Shown here: positions 44,728-54,005 of the stretch, piece after piece
Layout: each line of letters begins with the position of its first letter
Numbering within the stretch: position 1 is the first letter of the stretch
Origin: Pontibacter silvestris
GTDB lineage: Bacteria > Bacteroidota > Bacteroidia > Cytophagales > Hymenobacteraceae
Direction of reading: 5' to 3'
Assembly (NCBI RefSeq): GCF_020907275.1
Contig: NZ_JAJJWI010000008.1
Coordinates: 124,001-188,000, forward strand
Length of the DNA: 64,000 nucleotides
Made by a program: the position numbers and the translations under genes
The notes under the pieces: generated by a model
Seen by the model: the letters and a program-made list of their open reading frames with translations, nothing else
What the model was told of the DNA's origin: nothing
The model's database searches: none

Positions 44728-45867
44728 TTACTTAAGTAACTCTCTTGAAATTACTATTTTCTGTATCTCAGAAGTGCCTTCATATATCTGGGTAATCTTA
44801 GCATCACGCATTAAACGCTCTACATGGTACTCTTTTACGAAACCATAGCCACCATGCACTTGTACCGCTTCTATAGTTGTATCCATAGCTACTTTTGATG
44901 CAAAAAGCTTTGCCATAGCACCAGATTTACCATAATCCTGATGTACATCCTTATCATAGGCAGCTTGCTGGCACAACAGACGGGCAGCCTCAATGTTTGT
45001 AGCCATTTCAGCAAGCTTAAATTGTATAGCCTGGTGTTTCGCTATTTCCACCCCAAATGCTTTACGTTCTTTAGAGTATTTAAGCGCCAGTTCAAAGGCA
45101 CCAGAAGCAATGCCTAAAGCCTGAGCAGCAATACCTATGCGACCTCCGGCCAATGTGGACATAGCAAACTTAAACCCAAAGCCGTCTTCTCCTATTCGGT
45201 TCTCCTTTGGCACTTTCACGTCTGTAAACATCAGCGAATGTGTGTCAGACCCACGAATTCCTAATTTGTTTTCTTTAGCGCCAACCACAAACCCTTCTGC
45301 ACCTCTCTCTACAATTAAAGCATTTATACCACGGTGGCCCTTTTCAGGGTGTGTCTGTGCAATAACCAAATACACTGATGCTGTACTGCCATTGGTAATC
45401 CAGTTCTTTGTTCCATTCAACAGGTAATAGTCTCCCATATCTTCAGCAGTGGTCTGTTGAGAAGTAGCATCAGAGCCTGCTTCAGGCTCTGACAAACAGA
45501 AAGCACCTATGATCTCGCCGGTTGCTAAACGTGTCAGGTATTTTTGTTTCTGCTCTTCTGAACCATACTTTTCAAGCCCCCAGCATACCAGCGAATTATT
45601 AACAGACATAGCAACAGAAGCAGAGGCGTCTATTTTAGAAATTTCCTCCATTGCCAGCACATAGGATATAGTATCCATTCCACCACCATTGTATTTTGGG
45701 TCAACCATCATACCCATAAAACCTAACTCTCCCATTTTCCTGATTTGTTCCGCTGGGAACTTCTGGTGTTCATCGCGCTCAATAACGCCAGGCAATAGTT
45801 CATTTTGTGCAAATTCACGTGCGGCAGCCTGTACTGCCAATTGCTCTTCTGTTAATTGAAAGTTCAT
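44728..45867 (-). CDS. Acyl-CoA dehydrogenase
   Basis: From the ATG at 45867 the protein has 379 residues, the standard length. It carries the FAD-binding segments GAFCLSEPEAGSDA and YLLNGTKNWITNG. MRDAKITQIYEGTSEIQKI includes the likely catalytic Glu of short-chain enzymes. It oxidises acyl-CoA to trans-2-enoyl-CoA, passing electrons to ETF, in fatty-acid or branched-chain amino-acid breakdown. A longer start at 45900 adds 11 residues without homology. A TAGTTTTG element lies at 45915-45922. Confidence 0.93.
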   Translation of the reverse strand: MNFQLTEEQLAVQAAAREFAQNELLPGVIERDEHQKFPAEQIRKMGELGFMGMMVDPKYNGGGMDTISYVLAMEEISKIDASASVAMSVNNSLVCWGLEKYGSEEQKQKYLTRLATGEIIGAFCLSEPEAGSDATSQQTTAEDMGDYYLLNGTKNWITNGSTASVYLVIAQTHPEKGHRGINALIVERGAEGFVVGAKENKLGIRGSDTHSLMFTDVKVPKENRIGEDGFGFKFAMSTLAGGRIGIAAQALGIASGAFELALKYSKERKAFGVEIAKHQAIQFKLAEMATNIEAARLLCQQAAYDKDVHQDYGKSGAMAKLFASKVAMDTTIEAVQVHGGYGFVKEYHVERLMRDAKITQIYEGTSEIQKIVISRELLK

Positions 45868-46098
45868 ATCTAAAGTAGGATGAAAAATATGGTTAAACAC
45901 TGGTCACTCTTATACAAAACTATAAATTTACTGCTATATTGTATGCATGCATAACAAATATACACTCTGCAAAGTTTAGCAACTATAGCATACTAATAGT
46001 TTACGCTACGCAGTTTAAAAGTATAACCTGTTAACAGATTTCTCCAATACAGCATAACAGCAACGAACCTGAAAGAGTAACAACCGGACAGTAAAAGA

Positions 46099-46129
46099 AG
46101 CGCCACCTGCTCTAAGAACAGGTGGCGCT
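46099..46129 (-). terminator. Terminator of the panC-to-peptidase run
   Basis: AGCGCCACCTG (46099-46109) pairs perfectly with 46119-46129. Minus-strand reading runs into TCTTTT, 29 bp after the peptidase stop. Confidence 0.75.
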
Positions 46130-46157
46130 AAATATATTAGGCAGATTTAAAGCAGTA

Positions 46158-46838
46158 TTAATCGCGACGGCCAAGTAACAGGGATACGTAGTACAGCAAG
46201 GTTGCCAAAGAACCTAAAGCAGCCACTACGTAAGTAAGCGCAGCCCACTTAAGCGCATCTTTAGCCATGCCATGCTCTTGCGTTGTTACCACACCACGTT
46301 GGTCTATCCAGGCCAGGGCACGTTTACTTGCGTCAAACTCCACCGGCAGTGTTATAAAACTAAAGATAGTAGTAAGACCAAACAAAGCTACCCCTATCGC
46401 CAATGGAATTGGAGTTGTCTGCAGCATAAAGATACCAATCAGTATAATCCACTGCATGTAACGTGAGGCAATGCTTAACGCTGGCACCATGGCAGAACGG
46501 AACTTCAAGAAGCTATAAGCCTTTGCATGCTGCACAGCGTGGCCACATTCGTGCGCAGCTACGGCAGCAGCAGCTGCACTACGTGCTTCATACACATATT
46601 CGCTGAGGTTCACGGTTTTGTCTGCAGGGTTGTAGTGGTCTGTTAACTTACCCGCTACCGAAATTACACGAACATCTGTTATGCCATTGTCCGCCAGCAT
46701 CATCTCGGCTATTTCACGGCCACTAAGGCCCGAACTAAGCGGTGTCTGGGAGTACTTTTGAAATTTGCTTTTTAAGCGGGCACTAACGGCCATGCTTACC
46801 AGCATAAAAATAATACCTATGAAATATATACCTAGCAT
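46158..46838 (-). CDS. Membrane zinc metallopeptidase (YugP/neutral zinc peptidase family)
   Basis: The 226-residue protein has an N-terminal membrane helix, the zinc motif HECGHAVQH (96-104) and three more hydrophobic segments. The conserved LSGREIAEMML and DHYNPADKTVNLSE segments match the YugP family (PF04298). It is expected to be an inner-membrane peptidase; substrates are unknown. It lies 7 bp after rfaE2 at the end of the run starting with panC or panD. Confidence 0.9.
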   Translation of the reverse strand: MLGIYFIGIIFMLVSMAVSARLKSKFQKYSQTPLSSGLSGREIAEMMLADNGITDVRVISVAGKLTDHYNPADKTVNLSEYVYEARSAAAAAVAAHECGHAVQHAKAYSFLKFRSAMVPALSIASRYMQWIILIGIFMLQTTPIPLAIGVALFGLTTIFSFITLPVEFDASKRALAWIDQRGVVTTQEHGMAKDALKWAALTYVVAALGSLATLLYYVSLLLGRRD

Positions 46839-46845
46839 AGCTATT

Positions 46846-47337
46846 TTACTTTAGTTTAAGTTGTTGCTCTATTTTCTTTACAATATTTGTTGTAGAGTAC
46901 CCTTTAACGAGCGGAACAGTTTTTACTTCTCCCCCCCTGGCCAATACGACCTCGTGCCCTACTATACTTTCTACGGTGTAATCATCACCTTTTACCAGTA
47001 TATCTGGTTGTACGATCTTTATAAGCTCAAGGGGGGTATCTTCGTTAAAAAGCACTACTGCATCTATAAACAATAAAGATGCCATAATTCTGGCCCGGGA
47101 CGTTTCGTCCTGGAGCGGACGGCTCGGACCTTTGATACGACTAATGGAGGCATCAGTGTTAAGACCAAGCACTAGTTTATCGCCCAGGCTACGGGCTTTC
47201 TCCAGGTAATCGACATGGCCGAGGTGTAGCAGATCGAAGCAGCCGTTGGTGAAGACAATTGTCTGGTTCTGGTTATGCCAGATTTGCAGGCGGTTCTGCA
47301 GTTGTGAGACAGTAAAAATTTTATCGGTCGAGTTCAT
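46846..47337 (-). CDS. rfaE2: D-glycero-beta-D-manno-heptose 1-phosphate adenylyltransferase
   Basis: The 163-residue protein is a cytidylyltransferase-fold enzyme with TNGCFDLLHLGHVDYLEKA (the HxGH motif), the RIKGPSRPLQDE segment and KGDDYTVESIVGHEVV. This matches the free-standing C-terminal half of HldE. It adenylates heptose-1-phosphate for ADP-heptose and LPS inner core. No heptose kinase or epimerase is adjacent. Its start overlaps the flippase-like gene by 17 bp. Confidence 0.93.
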   Translation of the reverse strand: MNSTDKIFTVSQLQNRLQIWHNQNQTIVFTNGCFDLLHLGHVDYLEKARSLGDKLVLGLNTDASISRIKGPSRPLQDETSRARIMASLLFIDAVVLFNEDTPLELIKIVQPDILVKGDDYTVESIVGHEVVLARGGEVKTVPLVKGYSTTNIVKKIEQQLKLK

Positions 47338-48370
47338 GGTAATGTGCTGTTTGTTCTACTTCGGCAGGCTGAACAGCAACTTTATTGCGTTGCAGCATAC
47401 TCGCTATAAAACTAAGCACTCCCATTACAACAACCAAAAGCGTTTGTGAAGTATGGGCTAACAAGGCGAAAGCCATACCAGCTTCCTTAGGGACTCCGTA
47501 AAGCAACAATGTAGACTGCACCAGCAGATGGTACACGCCCACTCCACCCTGCACAGGTGCCGCCATTCCTAAACTGCCTACCACCAACACAGAAAGTCCT
47601 GCACTCCAGGACAAATCACTTGTACCTGGCAATGCATAAAACACCACTAAGCTGGAAGTGTAGTACATGAACCATACAAACACGGTATGGCCCCAGAACA
47701 GCCCCTGGTTCTTTACTTTCGCTACACTAAACACTCCCTGCAAGATTCCCTTCATAAAAGAGACAATCTTTAAGAAGTACGTGTTACGGCGTAGTCGCTT
47801 CAGAAAAATAGCACCGGATATCAGAAGCACCACCATTAATACAATTAGCAAAACACCTAGCCAATATAAAGAGGCCCCTGCTTGTTCCAAGCTATTGTAC
47901 TTATCTGTCAGCAGATCTAAAAAGAAGTCCCTGATTCTGTAGAACTCAAACAAAAAAGCGAGGCCTACTGCCACCGCCAGCATAATCATATCTATAAAAC
48001 GTTCTGCTATAACAGTACCTAAAGCGGTATTAACAGGCACATCATCTGTACGCTTTAGCATACTGCAACGTATTACCTCTCCTGCCCGGGGTAGCACCAG
48101 GTTTGCCAGGTAGCAAACCATCATCGCATTATATGTATTGGCAAAAGACGGATGATAACCTGTCGGGTCAATCTGCATCTTCCAACGATGGGCGCGGCTA
48201 AAGTAAGCAGCCGCGCCCATCACGAGAGAGACACCTACCCACACATAATCTGCATTATGAAGTTCCTCCCACACTTTTTTAAAGTCCAGCTCCTTTAGTG
48301 CGTACCACATCAGCAAAGCCGACACAGCTAATAACAGAGCGTACTTTAAAAACGAGAGCAGTTTCTTCAT
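47321..48370 (-). CDS. Lysylphosphatidylglycerol-synthase-TM (UPF0104) flippase-like protein
   Basis: The 349-residue protein has about eight membrane helices. It shows the family marks YFSRAHRWKMQI, YLANLVLPRAGEVIRCSML and the QGGVGVYHLLVQ segment near residue 280. It corresponds to the membrane domain of MprF/AglD-like proteins without the aminoacyl-transferase part. Such proteins are thought to flip lipids or act in glycolipid export, but its activity is not known. It lies 9 bp after panD. Confidence 0.85.
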   Translation of the reverse strand: MKKLLSFLKYALLLAVSALLMWYALKELDFKKVWEELHNADYVWVGVSLVMGAAAYFSRAHRWKMQIDPTGYHPSFANTYNAMMVCYLANLVLPRAGEVIRCSMLKRTDDVPVNTALGTVIAERFIDMIMLAVAVGLAFLFEFYRIRDFFLDLLTDKYNSLEQAGASLYWLGVLLIVLMVVLLISGAIFLKRLRRNTYFLKIVSFMKGILQGVFSVAKVKNQGLFWGHTVFVWFMYYTSSLVVFYALPGTSDLSWSAGLSVLVVGSLGMAAPVQGGVGVYHLLVQSTLLLYGVPKEAGMAFALLAHTSQTLLVVVMGVLSFIASMLQRNKVAVQPAEVEQTAHYHELDR

Positions 48371-48379
48371 TCAGAGGGG

Positions 48380-48727
48380 CTACACCAGGCGGTTGTGCTG
48401 ATCAGGGAATACAAGTGTGGGGGTATGGCTTTTAGCATCTTCAAATTTGATGCTGCAGTAAGAAATTATAATTACAACATCGCCCACCTGCACTTTACGT
48501 GCCGCAGGGCCATTTAAACACACAGTACCAGTTCTGCGCTCGCCTTTTATAACATAAGTCTCAAATCGCTCTCCGTTATTAACATTAACGATTTGCACTT
48601 TCTCGTTTTCCACAATATTAGCGGCATCCATCAGGTCTTCATCTATGGTGATGCTACCTACATAGTGCAGTTCTGCCTGAGTTACCTTACAGCGGTGGAT
48701 TTTTGATTTTAAAACCTCGATATACAT
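48380..48727 (-). CDS. panD: Aspartate 1-decarboxylase
   Basis: The 115-residue zymogen has the self-cleavage site Gly24-Ser25 in HYVGSITID, Lys9 in LKSKIHR, and [12 protein letters not shown] and VVIIISYC. It makes beta-alanine from aspartate through a pyruvoyl group formed by cleavage. A TAACTTTG -7 element is at 48750-48757. Its partner panC lies just upstream on the same strand (95 bp apart), so beta-alanine and pantothenate synthesis are co-located. Confidence 0.95.
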   Translation of the reverse strand: MYIEVLKSKIHRCKVTQAELHYVGSITIDEDLMDAANIVENEKVQIVNVNNGERFETYVIKGERRTGTVCLNGPAARKVQVGDVVIIISYCSIKFEDAKSHTPTLVFPDQHNRLV

Positions 48728-48822
48728 GGTTTATAGTTGAAATAAAGCGCAAAGTTAGATAATTGGCAGGAGATTAACTACCAGGGCCTGACTTCTACTT
48801 TGCTGTATAAAAGCCAAACATT

Positions 48823-49677
48823 CTAGCTTTCGTTTAAATTCACTATAAGGTTATCAATTAAGCGAACAGGGCCTACATAGGCTGCAATACACAGGGCCAG
48901 CTCCTGTCCCTCCTGCAGGCTTTGCACCGGCTGCATAGTGTATGAGTCAGCAAACTCAAAATACTCCAGCTCCACTTCTTCCAATGGCTCTAGAAATGCT
49001 GCCACCTCTTCCTTTATCTGTTGCAATGGCTTTGCCTGTAGCTGACTCTGCGCTAATTGGAGTGCTTTATATAGATTAGGGGCTAACATACGCTGCTTTT
49101 CATTTAGCCGCTTGTTTCTGGAAGACATAGCCAGTCCGTCTTCCTCTCTTATAATCGGGTAGCACACAAGTTCCAGATCAAAACTCAACCCATGCACCAG
49201 CTGCCGTACAATAGCTACCTGCTGCAAATCCTTTTGCCCGAAATAAGCCTTATGTGGCTGTACAAAGTTAAAAAGCTTACCAACGATAGTGGCAACACCA
49301 TTGAAATGCCCTGGCCGGTGCTCTCCTTCCATAACAGCCTCTAATTTTCCGAAACTAAACTGAAGATATTGCTGTTGTGGGTATACCTCTTGTGCAGTGG
49401 GAGCAAAAAGATAGTCACAGCCGACAGTCTTAAGCAGCGCAATATCTTGCTCCAGCATACGGGGGTAAAGCTTGTAATCGTCTGGGTTGTTAAATTGAGT
49501 GGGATTTACAAAGATGCTACAGATCGTAATATCGTTCTCTTGTACAGAAGTACGCAGCAACTGTAAGTGCCCCTCGTGCAGGGCTCCCATGGTTGGCACC
49601 AGACCAATACGCTTGCCTTTGCAGCGAAGCTCCTGCACCGTTTGCCGGATGGTGCTTACCTGCTCTATAATTTGCAT
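48823..49677 (-). CDS. panC: Pantothenate synthetase
   Basis: The 284-residue protein carries the nucleotidyl-transferase signature VPTMGALHEGHLQLL (about 27-41), FVNPTQFNNPDDY, FGQKDLQQVAIVR and the KMSKS-like EDGLAMSSRNKRL. It condenses pantoate and beta-alanine with ATP. panD follows 95 bp downstream. The gene is divergent from the GT5-like gene, with 133 bp between. Confidence 0.95.
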   Translation of the reverse strand: MQIIEQVSTIRQTVQELRCKGKRIGLVPTMGALHEGHLQLLRTSVQENDITICSIFVNPTQFNNPDDYKLYPRMLEQDIALLKTVGCDYLFAPTAQEVYPQQQYLQFSFGKLEAVMEGEHRPGHFNGVATIVGKLFNFVQPHKAYFGQKDLQQVAIVRQLVHGLSFDLELVCYPIIREEDGLAMSSRNKRLNEKQRMLAPNLYKALQLAQSQLQAKPLQQIKEEVAAFLEPLEEVELEYFEFADSYTMQPVQSLQEGQELALCIAAYVGPVRLIDNLIVNLNES

Positions 49678-49736
49678 GTTATTATTACAATTTAGCGGAT
49701 ACTAAAAGCCGGTAAAAGTAAGTTATAGCTTATAAA

Positions 49737-49769
49737 ATTGAAAATTAGAATAAAAAATACTAATTTTGC
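49737..49769 (+). promoter_or_regulatory. Promoter of the GT5-like/DUF4270 unit
   Basis: ATTG (49737-49740), a 21-bp spacer and TAATTTTG (49762-49769), 41 bp before the ATG. Confidence 0.6.
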
Positions 49770-49810
49770 ACGTCCCATTACTGTTGCCCTTTAATTTTTA
49801 ATATCATATC

Positions 49811-50620
49811 ATGTCAAAATTGCGAATCTTATACGCCGCCACCGAGATCAATCCTTTCTTACAAACCACTAAAGTAGCAGAATTTCTTCAAACGCTGCCA
49901 CAAGGGATGCAAGAGCGAGGCATGGAGATCCGTATATTTGTACCAAGGTTCGGCCTTATTAACGAGCGTAAAAATCGTTTACATGAGGTAGTACGCCTTT
50001 CAGGCATCAATATCGCCATTGGTGATGATGAAAAACCACTTGTAATTAAGGTAGCCTCTATTCCGAATGCCAAATTACAGGTTTATTTTATTGACAACGA
50101 AGACTATTTTCACAGAAAGTCTGTTTTCGTAGATAAAAACAATAAATTTCATCAGGACAATGACGAACGTGCTATTTTCTTCTGCAAAGGTGTACTGGAA
50201 ACAGTGAAAAAGCTAGGATGGTCTCCTGATATTGTACATTGCAACGATTGGATGACAGGCCTGATACCTATGTACTTAAAGACGACCTATAAAAAGGATC
50301 CGATCTTTAAGGATGCAAAATCTATGTTTACAGTTTATAACCATAACTATACGCATAAATTTAGCGATGATTTACTTGAAAAAGTAAAAATGTTAGATAT
50401 TGAAGACAGCATGTTAGCCAACCTACAATCTGCTGATATAGACGCCTTTATAAAAATAGGCATGGAGTATGCTGACTCAGTCATTAAAACAAATGAAAAC
50501 TTCAGTGATAATATAAATGCGCTGTTCAGCGAATTTGTAACGAAGAACATTAGTACTGTAAGTCCTGACGATACCCTTTTAGACTCATACTACAATCTAT
50601 ATAATGAACTTAGCCGTTAG
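49811..50620 (+). CDS. Glycogen/starch-synthase N-terminal-domain protein (GT5-like), no C-terminal domain
   Basis: The 269-residue protein matches only the N-terminal Rossmann domain of GT5 glycogen synthases. It has ILYAATEINPF at the start, FVPRFGLINER, VYFIDNEDYFHR, DNDERAIFFCKGVLE and SPDIVHCNDWMTGLIPMYLK. The usual KTGGL nucleotide-sugar motif is replaced by LQTTKVAEF, and the whole C-terminal catalytic domain is missing. It is therefore probably not a working glycogen synthase. Such short forms beside DUF4270 genes recur in Bacteroidota to my knowledge. Its 3' end overlaps the DUF4270 gene by 17 bp, implying coupled translation. Confidence 0.8.
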   Translation: MSKLRILYAATEINPFLQTTKVAEFLQTLPQGMQERGMEIRIFVPRFGLINERKNRLHEVVRLSGINIAIGDDEKPLVIKVASIPNAKLQVYFIDNEDYFHRKSVFVDKNNKFHQDNDERAIFFCKGVLETVKKLGWSPDIVHCNDWMTGLIPMYLKTTYKKDPIFKDAKSMFTVYNHNYTHKFSDDLLEKVKMLDIEDSMLANLQSADIDAFIKIGMEYADSVIKTNENFSDNINALFSEFVTKNISTVSPDDTLLDSYYNLYNELSR

Positions 50621-51956
50621 AAGATTTCTTCTTTTCTTCTTTTCTGTTGCTGTCCTTACAGCCTGCGACGACCCTAATGAAGTGGGGCTCGAACTACAAG
50701 ACGAGAACCAGATAGGCACTGACTATACAGATACACTTACAATAAACACAGGCACTGTTCTTTTAAATGACTCTATCAGGTCATTTAAAGTCTCGCCTGC
50801 GCTTGTGGGGCAGTATGCGGATCCGGTATTGGGCACTGTAAAAGCAACAACTTTTACCGAAATGGGCCTTTCTTCGACTAATGTATCACTTGGTGACAAC
50901 CCGGTAGCAGACTCTCTAGTGCTTGCACTGGATTATACGATGATATATGGAGACAAGAGCAGTGAACTCACTGTTAATGTGCATCAGTTAACGGAGAGGT
51001 TCCAAGAGAGAGCATCGTACTTTACAAATTCTCAACTGGCCTACGAGGAGACTCCTTTAGGCAGTAAAACTTTCACACCACAAATTCTTAACTCTGGAAC
51101 AGAAACAGCCCCTGTTGACTCAGCGGTAGCCGTAAACATCAGGCTGGACCAACAGCTTGCTGAAGCCTTGGTTGCGCAGTCTGGCCAGGGGCCGCTACAA
51201 ACGCAGAGTAACTTTAATGAGTTCTTTAAAGGATTAGCTTTAGTTTCGCCAGAGGGAAGTAACATTGTCGGGTTAAACCTGCTTTCTTCCAGAACCAAAA
51301 TGACCTTGTACTATAAAAACGGTGAAACGCAGAAGACTCAATCATTCATCATAACATCTGCTGAGAACTATTTTACAGGTGTAACCGGAGATCGTAGCGG
51401 TACAGCAGTAGCTGAATTAACTGAAAAAGGGGAATACCTGCCAGCTGCGCAAACGGGTGGCGAAAGTTATATACAGGCTAATACGCAACTCCTGACAAAG
51501 CTCACATTCCCTTACCTGGATCAGTTTAAGCAGGCAACCGATAACATCATTATAAACAGAGCGGAGGTAATTATACCAGTTAAAAGCTCTTCCACAAGTT
51601 CTCTTGCCCCGCCACCGCAATTAGCAGCTTATCAAACCAACAGTTCTAACAGAGCTTTAACACCTCTACAGCAAGACAGAGCCTTTGCACTTAACACTAC
51701 TTCTTTTCCGGCAGCAGTAAGCTATAACGCCGAAAAAGAACAGTATTCTATCAACATAACTTCTTATTTTCAGGCTATGCTGTTAGGTAACCGCCCTAAT
51801 AACGGTTTATTGTTAGCACCGGCCAAAGTTGTTATTACAAGTCAGCAAACAGGGGCAACAGCCATTCAGGATGACACGTCTCCTTACAGAGCTGTTATTA
51901 ACAATACAGATTCAGATAAAGTTAAACTGTTAATTTACTACTCAAAACTCAACTAG
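50604..51956 (+). CDS. DUF4270 lipoprotein
   Basis: The 450-residue protein has a lipoprotein signal with lipobox AVLTAC and then DDPNEVGLEL, the typical DUF4270 opening. The rest is beta-rich (LNDSIRSFKVSPALVGQYADP, DSLVLALDYTMIYGD, NRAEVIIPVKSSS), ending VKLLIYYSKLN. The family is surface- or periplasm-associated and of unknown function. Overlap with the GT5-like gene suggests a joint role, possibly in exopolysaccharide or cell-surface glycans; that is inference. Confidence 0.88.
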   Translation: MNLAVRRFLLFFFSVAVLTACDDPNEVGLELQDENQIGTDYTDTLTINTGTVLLNDSIRSFKVSPALVGQYADPVLGTVKATTFTEMGLSSTNVSLGDNPVADSLVLALDYTMIYGDKSSELTVNVHQLTERFQERASYFTNSQLAYEETPLGSKTFTPQILNSGTETAPVDSAVAVNIRLDQQLAEALVAQSGQGPLQTQSNFNEFFKGLALVSPEGSNIVGLNLLSSRTKMTLYYKNGETQKTQSFIITSAENYFTGVTGDRSGTAVAELTEKGEYLPAAQTGGESYIQANTQLLTKLTFPYLDQFKQATDNIIINRAEVIIPVKSSSTSSLAPPPQLAAYQTNSSNRALTPLQQDRAFALNTTSFPAAVSYNAEKEQYSINITSYFQAMLLGNRPNNGLLLAPAKVVITSQQTGATAIQDDTSPYRAVINNTDSDKVKLLIYYSKLN

Positions 51957-51962
51957 TTAATT

Positions 51963-52008
51963 TTTGTTTATCACAATCATAAATAGGTACCTTTGCGGGT
52001 ACCTATTT
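51963..52008 (+). promoter_or_regulatory. glmS promoter embedded in a perfect palindrome
   Basis: TTTG (51963-51966), 21 bp, then TACCTTTG (51988-51995). The -7 element lies inside a hairpin whose 11-bp arms AAATAGGTACC (51981-51991) and 51998-52008 are exact complements. The hairpin may also end the DUF4270 transcript. Confidence 0.65.
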
Positions 52009-52023
52009 ATTTCAAGTTAGATT

Positions 52024-53859
52024 ATGTGTGGAATTGTCGCATACGTAGGGCATAGAGAAGCCTGCTCTATCATTATAAAAGGGCTTAAACGACTGGAGTA
52101 CAGAGGCTATGACAGTGCCGGAGTTGCACTGATGAATGGCGATCTTAATGTGTACAAGAAAAAAGGCAAGGTAAGTAAATTGGAAAATTACCTTACTGAC
52201 AAAGATACACATGGCAACATTGGAATGGGGCATACACGTTGGGCTACCCACGGAGAACCAAACGACAGAAATGCACACCCACATTACTCAAGCTCTGGTA
52301 AGCTAGCCATTATTCACAATGGTATTATTGAAAACTACGCTACTCTTAAGACGCTTCTGATAGAAAAAGGCCATACCTTTCAGTCAGACACAGACTCAGA
52401 AGTGTTTATTAACTTGATTGAAGACATCAAAATAAACAGCAAGTGTACACTTGTTGAAGCTGTGCGCCTGGCACTTCATGAAGTAGTAGGAGCCTATGCC
52501 ATTGTTGTGCTTTCTAAAGATGACCCAAATCAGTTAGTGGCAGCCAGAAAAGGTAGCCCGCTTGTAGTTGGCATAGGAGAAGGTGAACACTTCCTGGCTT
52601 CCGATGCTACTCCTATTATTGAATATACAAGCGATGTAGTATATATAAATGATCAGGAAATTGTCGTAATTAAAGATGGTGAGCTAGATATTCGTTCAAA
52701 AGAAGATGTAAAACAAACGCCTTATATACAGCGCCTTGAGCTGGCATTGGAATCTATTGAAAAAGGCGGTTATGAGCACTTCATGCTGAAAGAGATATTT
52801 GAGCAGCCCCGTTCTATCTTAGACTGCCTGCGTGGGCGCATGATTCCGGAAAAAGGCCACCTAATGATGAGCGGCTTCTTTGAGTATGAGAATAAGTTTG
52901 CAAAGGCTAATCGAATCCTTATCGTTGCCTGTGGGACTTCTTATCATGCTGGCCTGGTTGCAGAATACTTGATCGAAGATTTAGCCAGAGTTCCGGTAGA
53001 GGTAGAATATGCTTCTGAATTCCGCTATCGCAACCCTATCATAAACGAGAATGACATTGTAATTGCTATATCACAGTCTGGTGAAACAGCAGACACTTTA
53101 GCAGCCATAGAGTTAGCAAAGTCTAAAGGGGCTACTATCTTTGGTATCTGCAATGTGGTTGGTTCATCTATTGCACGTGCTACAGATGCAGGCGCTTATA
53201 CACATGCCGGTCCTGAAATTGGCGTTGCCAGCACAAAAGCATTTACTGCTCAGGTTACTGTACTAACACTGATTGCCATGATTATGGGTAGAAGACGTGG
53301 CACTATAGAAACCACTAAGCTAAACCAGCTAATGGTAGAGTTAGAAAGCATACCTGGCAAAGTAGAACAGGCACTGCAGTTAGACGAGCAAATCCAGAAG
53401 ATTTCTGCTGTGTTCAAAGATGCCTCCAGCTTCCTTTACTTAGGCCGTGGCTATAACTTTCCGGTAGCCTTAGAAGGAGCTCTCAAGCTGAAGGAAATTT
53501 CTTACATCCATGCAGAGGGTTACCCGGCTGCGGAAATGAAACATGGCCCTATCGCTCTTATTGATGAGCACATGCCAGTTGTGGTGATTGCTACAAAAGA
53601 CAGCTCTTATGAGAAGATTGTTTCAAATGTGCAGGAGGTAAGAGCCCGTAAAGGAAAGGTTATTGCTGTTGTAACAGAAGGTGATAACGTTATTCCGTCT
53701 ATGGCAGATTATGTTGTGGAAGTTCCGGAAACAAATGAGCACCTGATGCCACTGCTTTCAGTTATTCCGCTACAGCTATTGTCTTACCACATTGCTGTTA
53801 TGCGCGGTTGTAACGTAGACCAACCTCGTAACCTGGCAAAATCAGTTACAGTAGAATAA
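52024..53859 (+). CDS. glmS: Glutamine--fructose-6-phosphate aminotransferase (isomerizing)
   Basis: The 611-residue protein starts MCGIVAYVGHREA with the catalytic Cys2 of the glutaminase domain (about 1-225; GHTRWATHGEPNDRNAHPH). Two SIS domains follow (VACGTSYHAG, SQSGETADT, EGALKLKEISYIHAEGY) and the C-terminal ending PRNLAKSVTVE. It makes glucosamine-6-phosphate for peptidoglycan and LPS. I see no glmS ribozyme in the short leader (about 20 nt). A hairpin terminator follows. Confidence 0.97.
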   Translation: MCGIVAYVGHREACSIIIKGLKRLEYRGYDSAGVALMNGDLNVYKKKGKVSKLENYLTDKDTHGNIGMGHTRWATHGEPNDRNAHPHYSSSGKLAIIHNGIIENYATLKTLLIEKGHTFQSDTDSEVFINLIEDIKINSKCTLVEAVRLALHEVVGAYAIVVLSKDDPNQLVAARKGSPLVVGIGEGEHFLASDATPIIEYTSDVVYINDQEIVVIKDGELDIRSKEDVKQTPYIQRLELALESIEKGGYEHFMLKEIFEQPRSILDCLRGRMIPEKGHLMMSGFFEYENKFAKANRILIVACGTSYHAGLVAEYLIEDLARVPVEVEYASEFRYRNPIINENDIVIAISQSGETADTLAAIELAKSKGATIFGICNVVGSSIARATDAGAYTHAGPEIGVASTKAFTAQVTVLTLIAMIMGRRRGTIETTKLNQLMVELESIPGKVEQALQLDEQIQKISAVFKDASSFLYLGRGYNFPVALEGALKLKEISYIHAEGYPAAEMKHGPIALIDEHMPVVVIATKDSSYEKIVSNVQEVRARKGKVIAVVTEGDNVIPSMADYVVEVPETNEHLMPLLSVIPLQLLSYHIAVMRGCNVDQPRNLAKSVTVE

Positions 53860-53870
53860 AATCACTTCAT

Positions 53871-53914
53871 AAAAAAGAAAGAGGGAGGCTGAACTGCCTT
53901 CCTCTTTCTTTTTT
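53871..53914 (+). terminator. Rho-independent terminator after glmS
   Basis: Nineteen-base arms (53871-53889 with 53896-53914, one G-U pair), TGAACT loop and a T6 tail. Confidence 0.9.
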
Positions 53915-54005
53915 ATGTACTACAACAGTTATATATTCAGGCAAAACAACAAAAGGCAGAATTATGTACTTTTGAGAAATAACATAAAACATCAAGCATA
54001 ATACT

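Noticed and set aside
49811-50620. Functional glycogen synthase
   Set aside because: The C-terminal GT-B domain and the KTGGL motif are both missing.
51963-52023. glmS ribozyme
   Set aside because: The leader is only about 20-60 nt with a single hairpin, far too short for the ribozyme.
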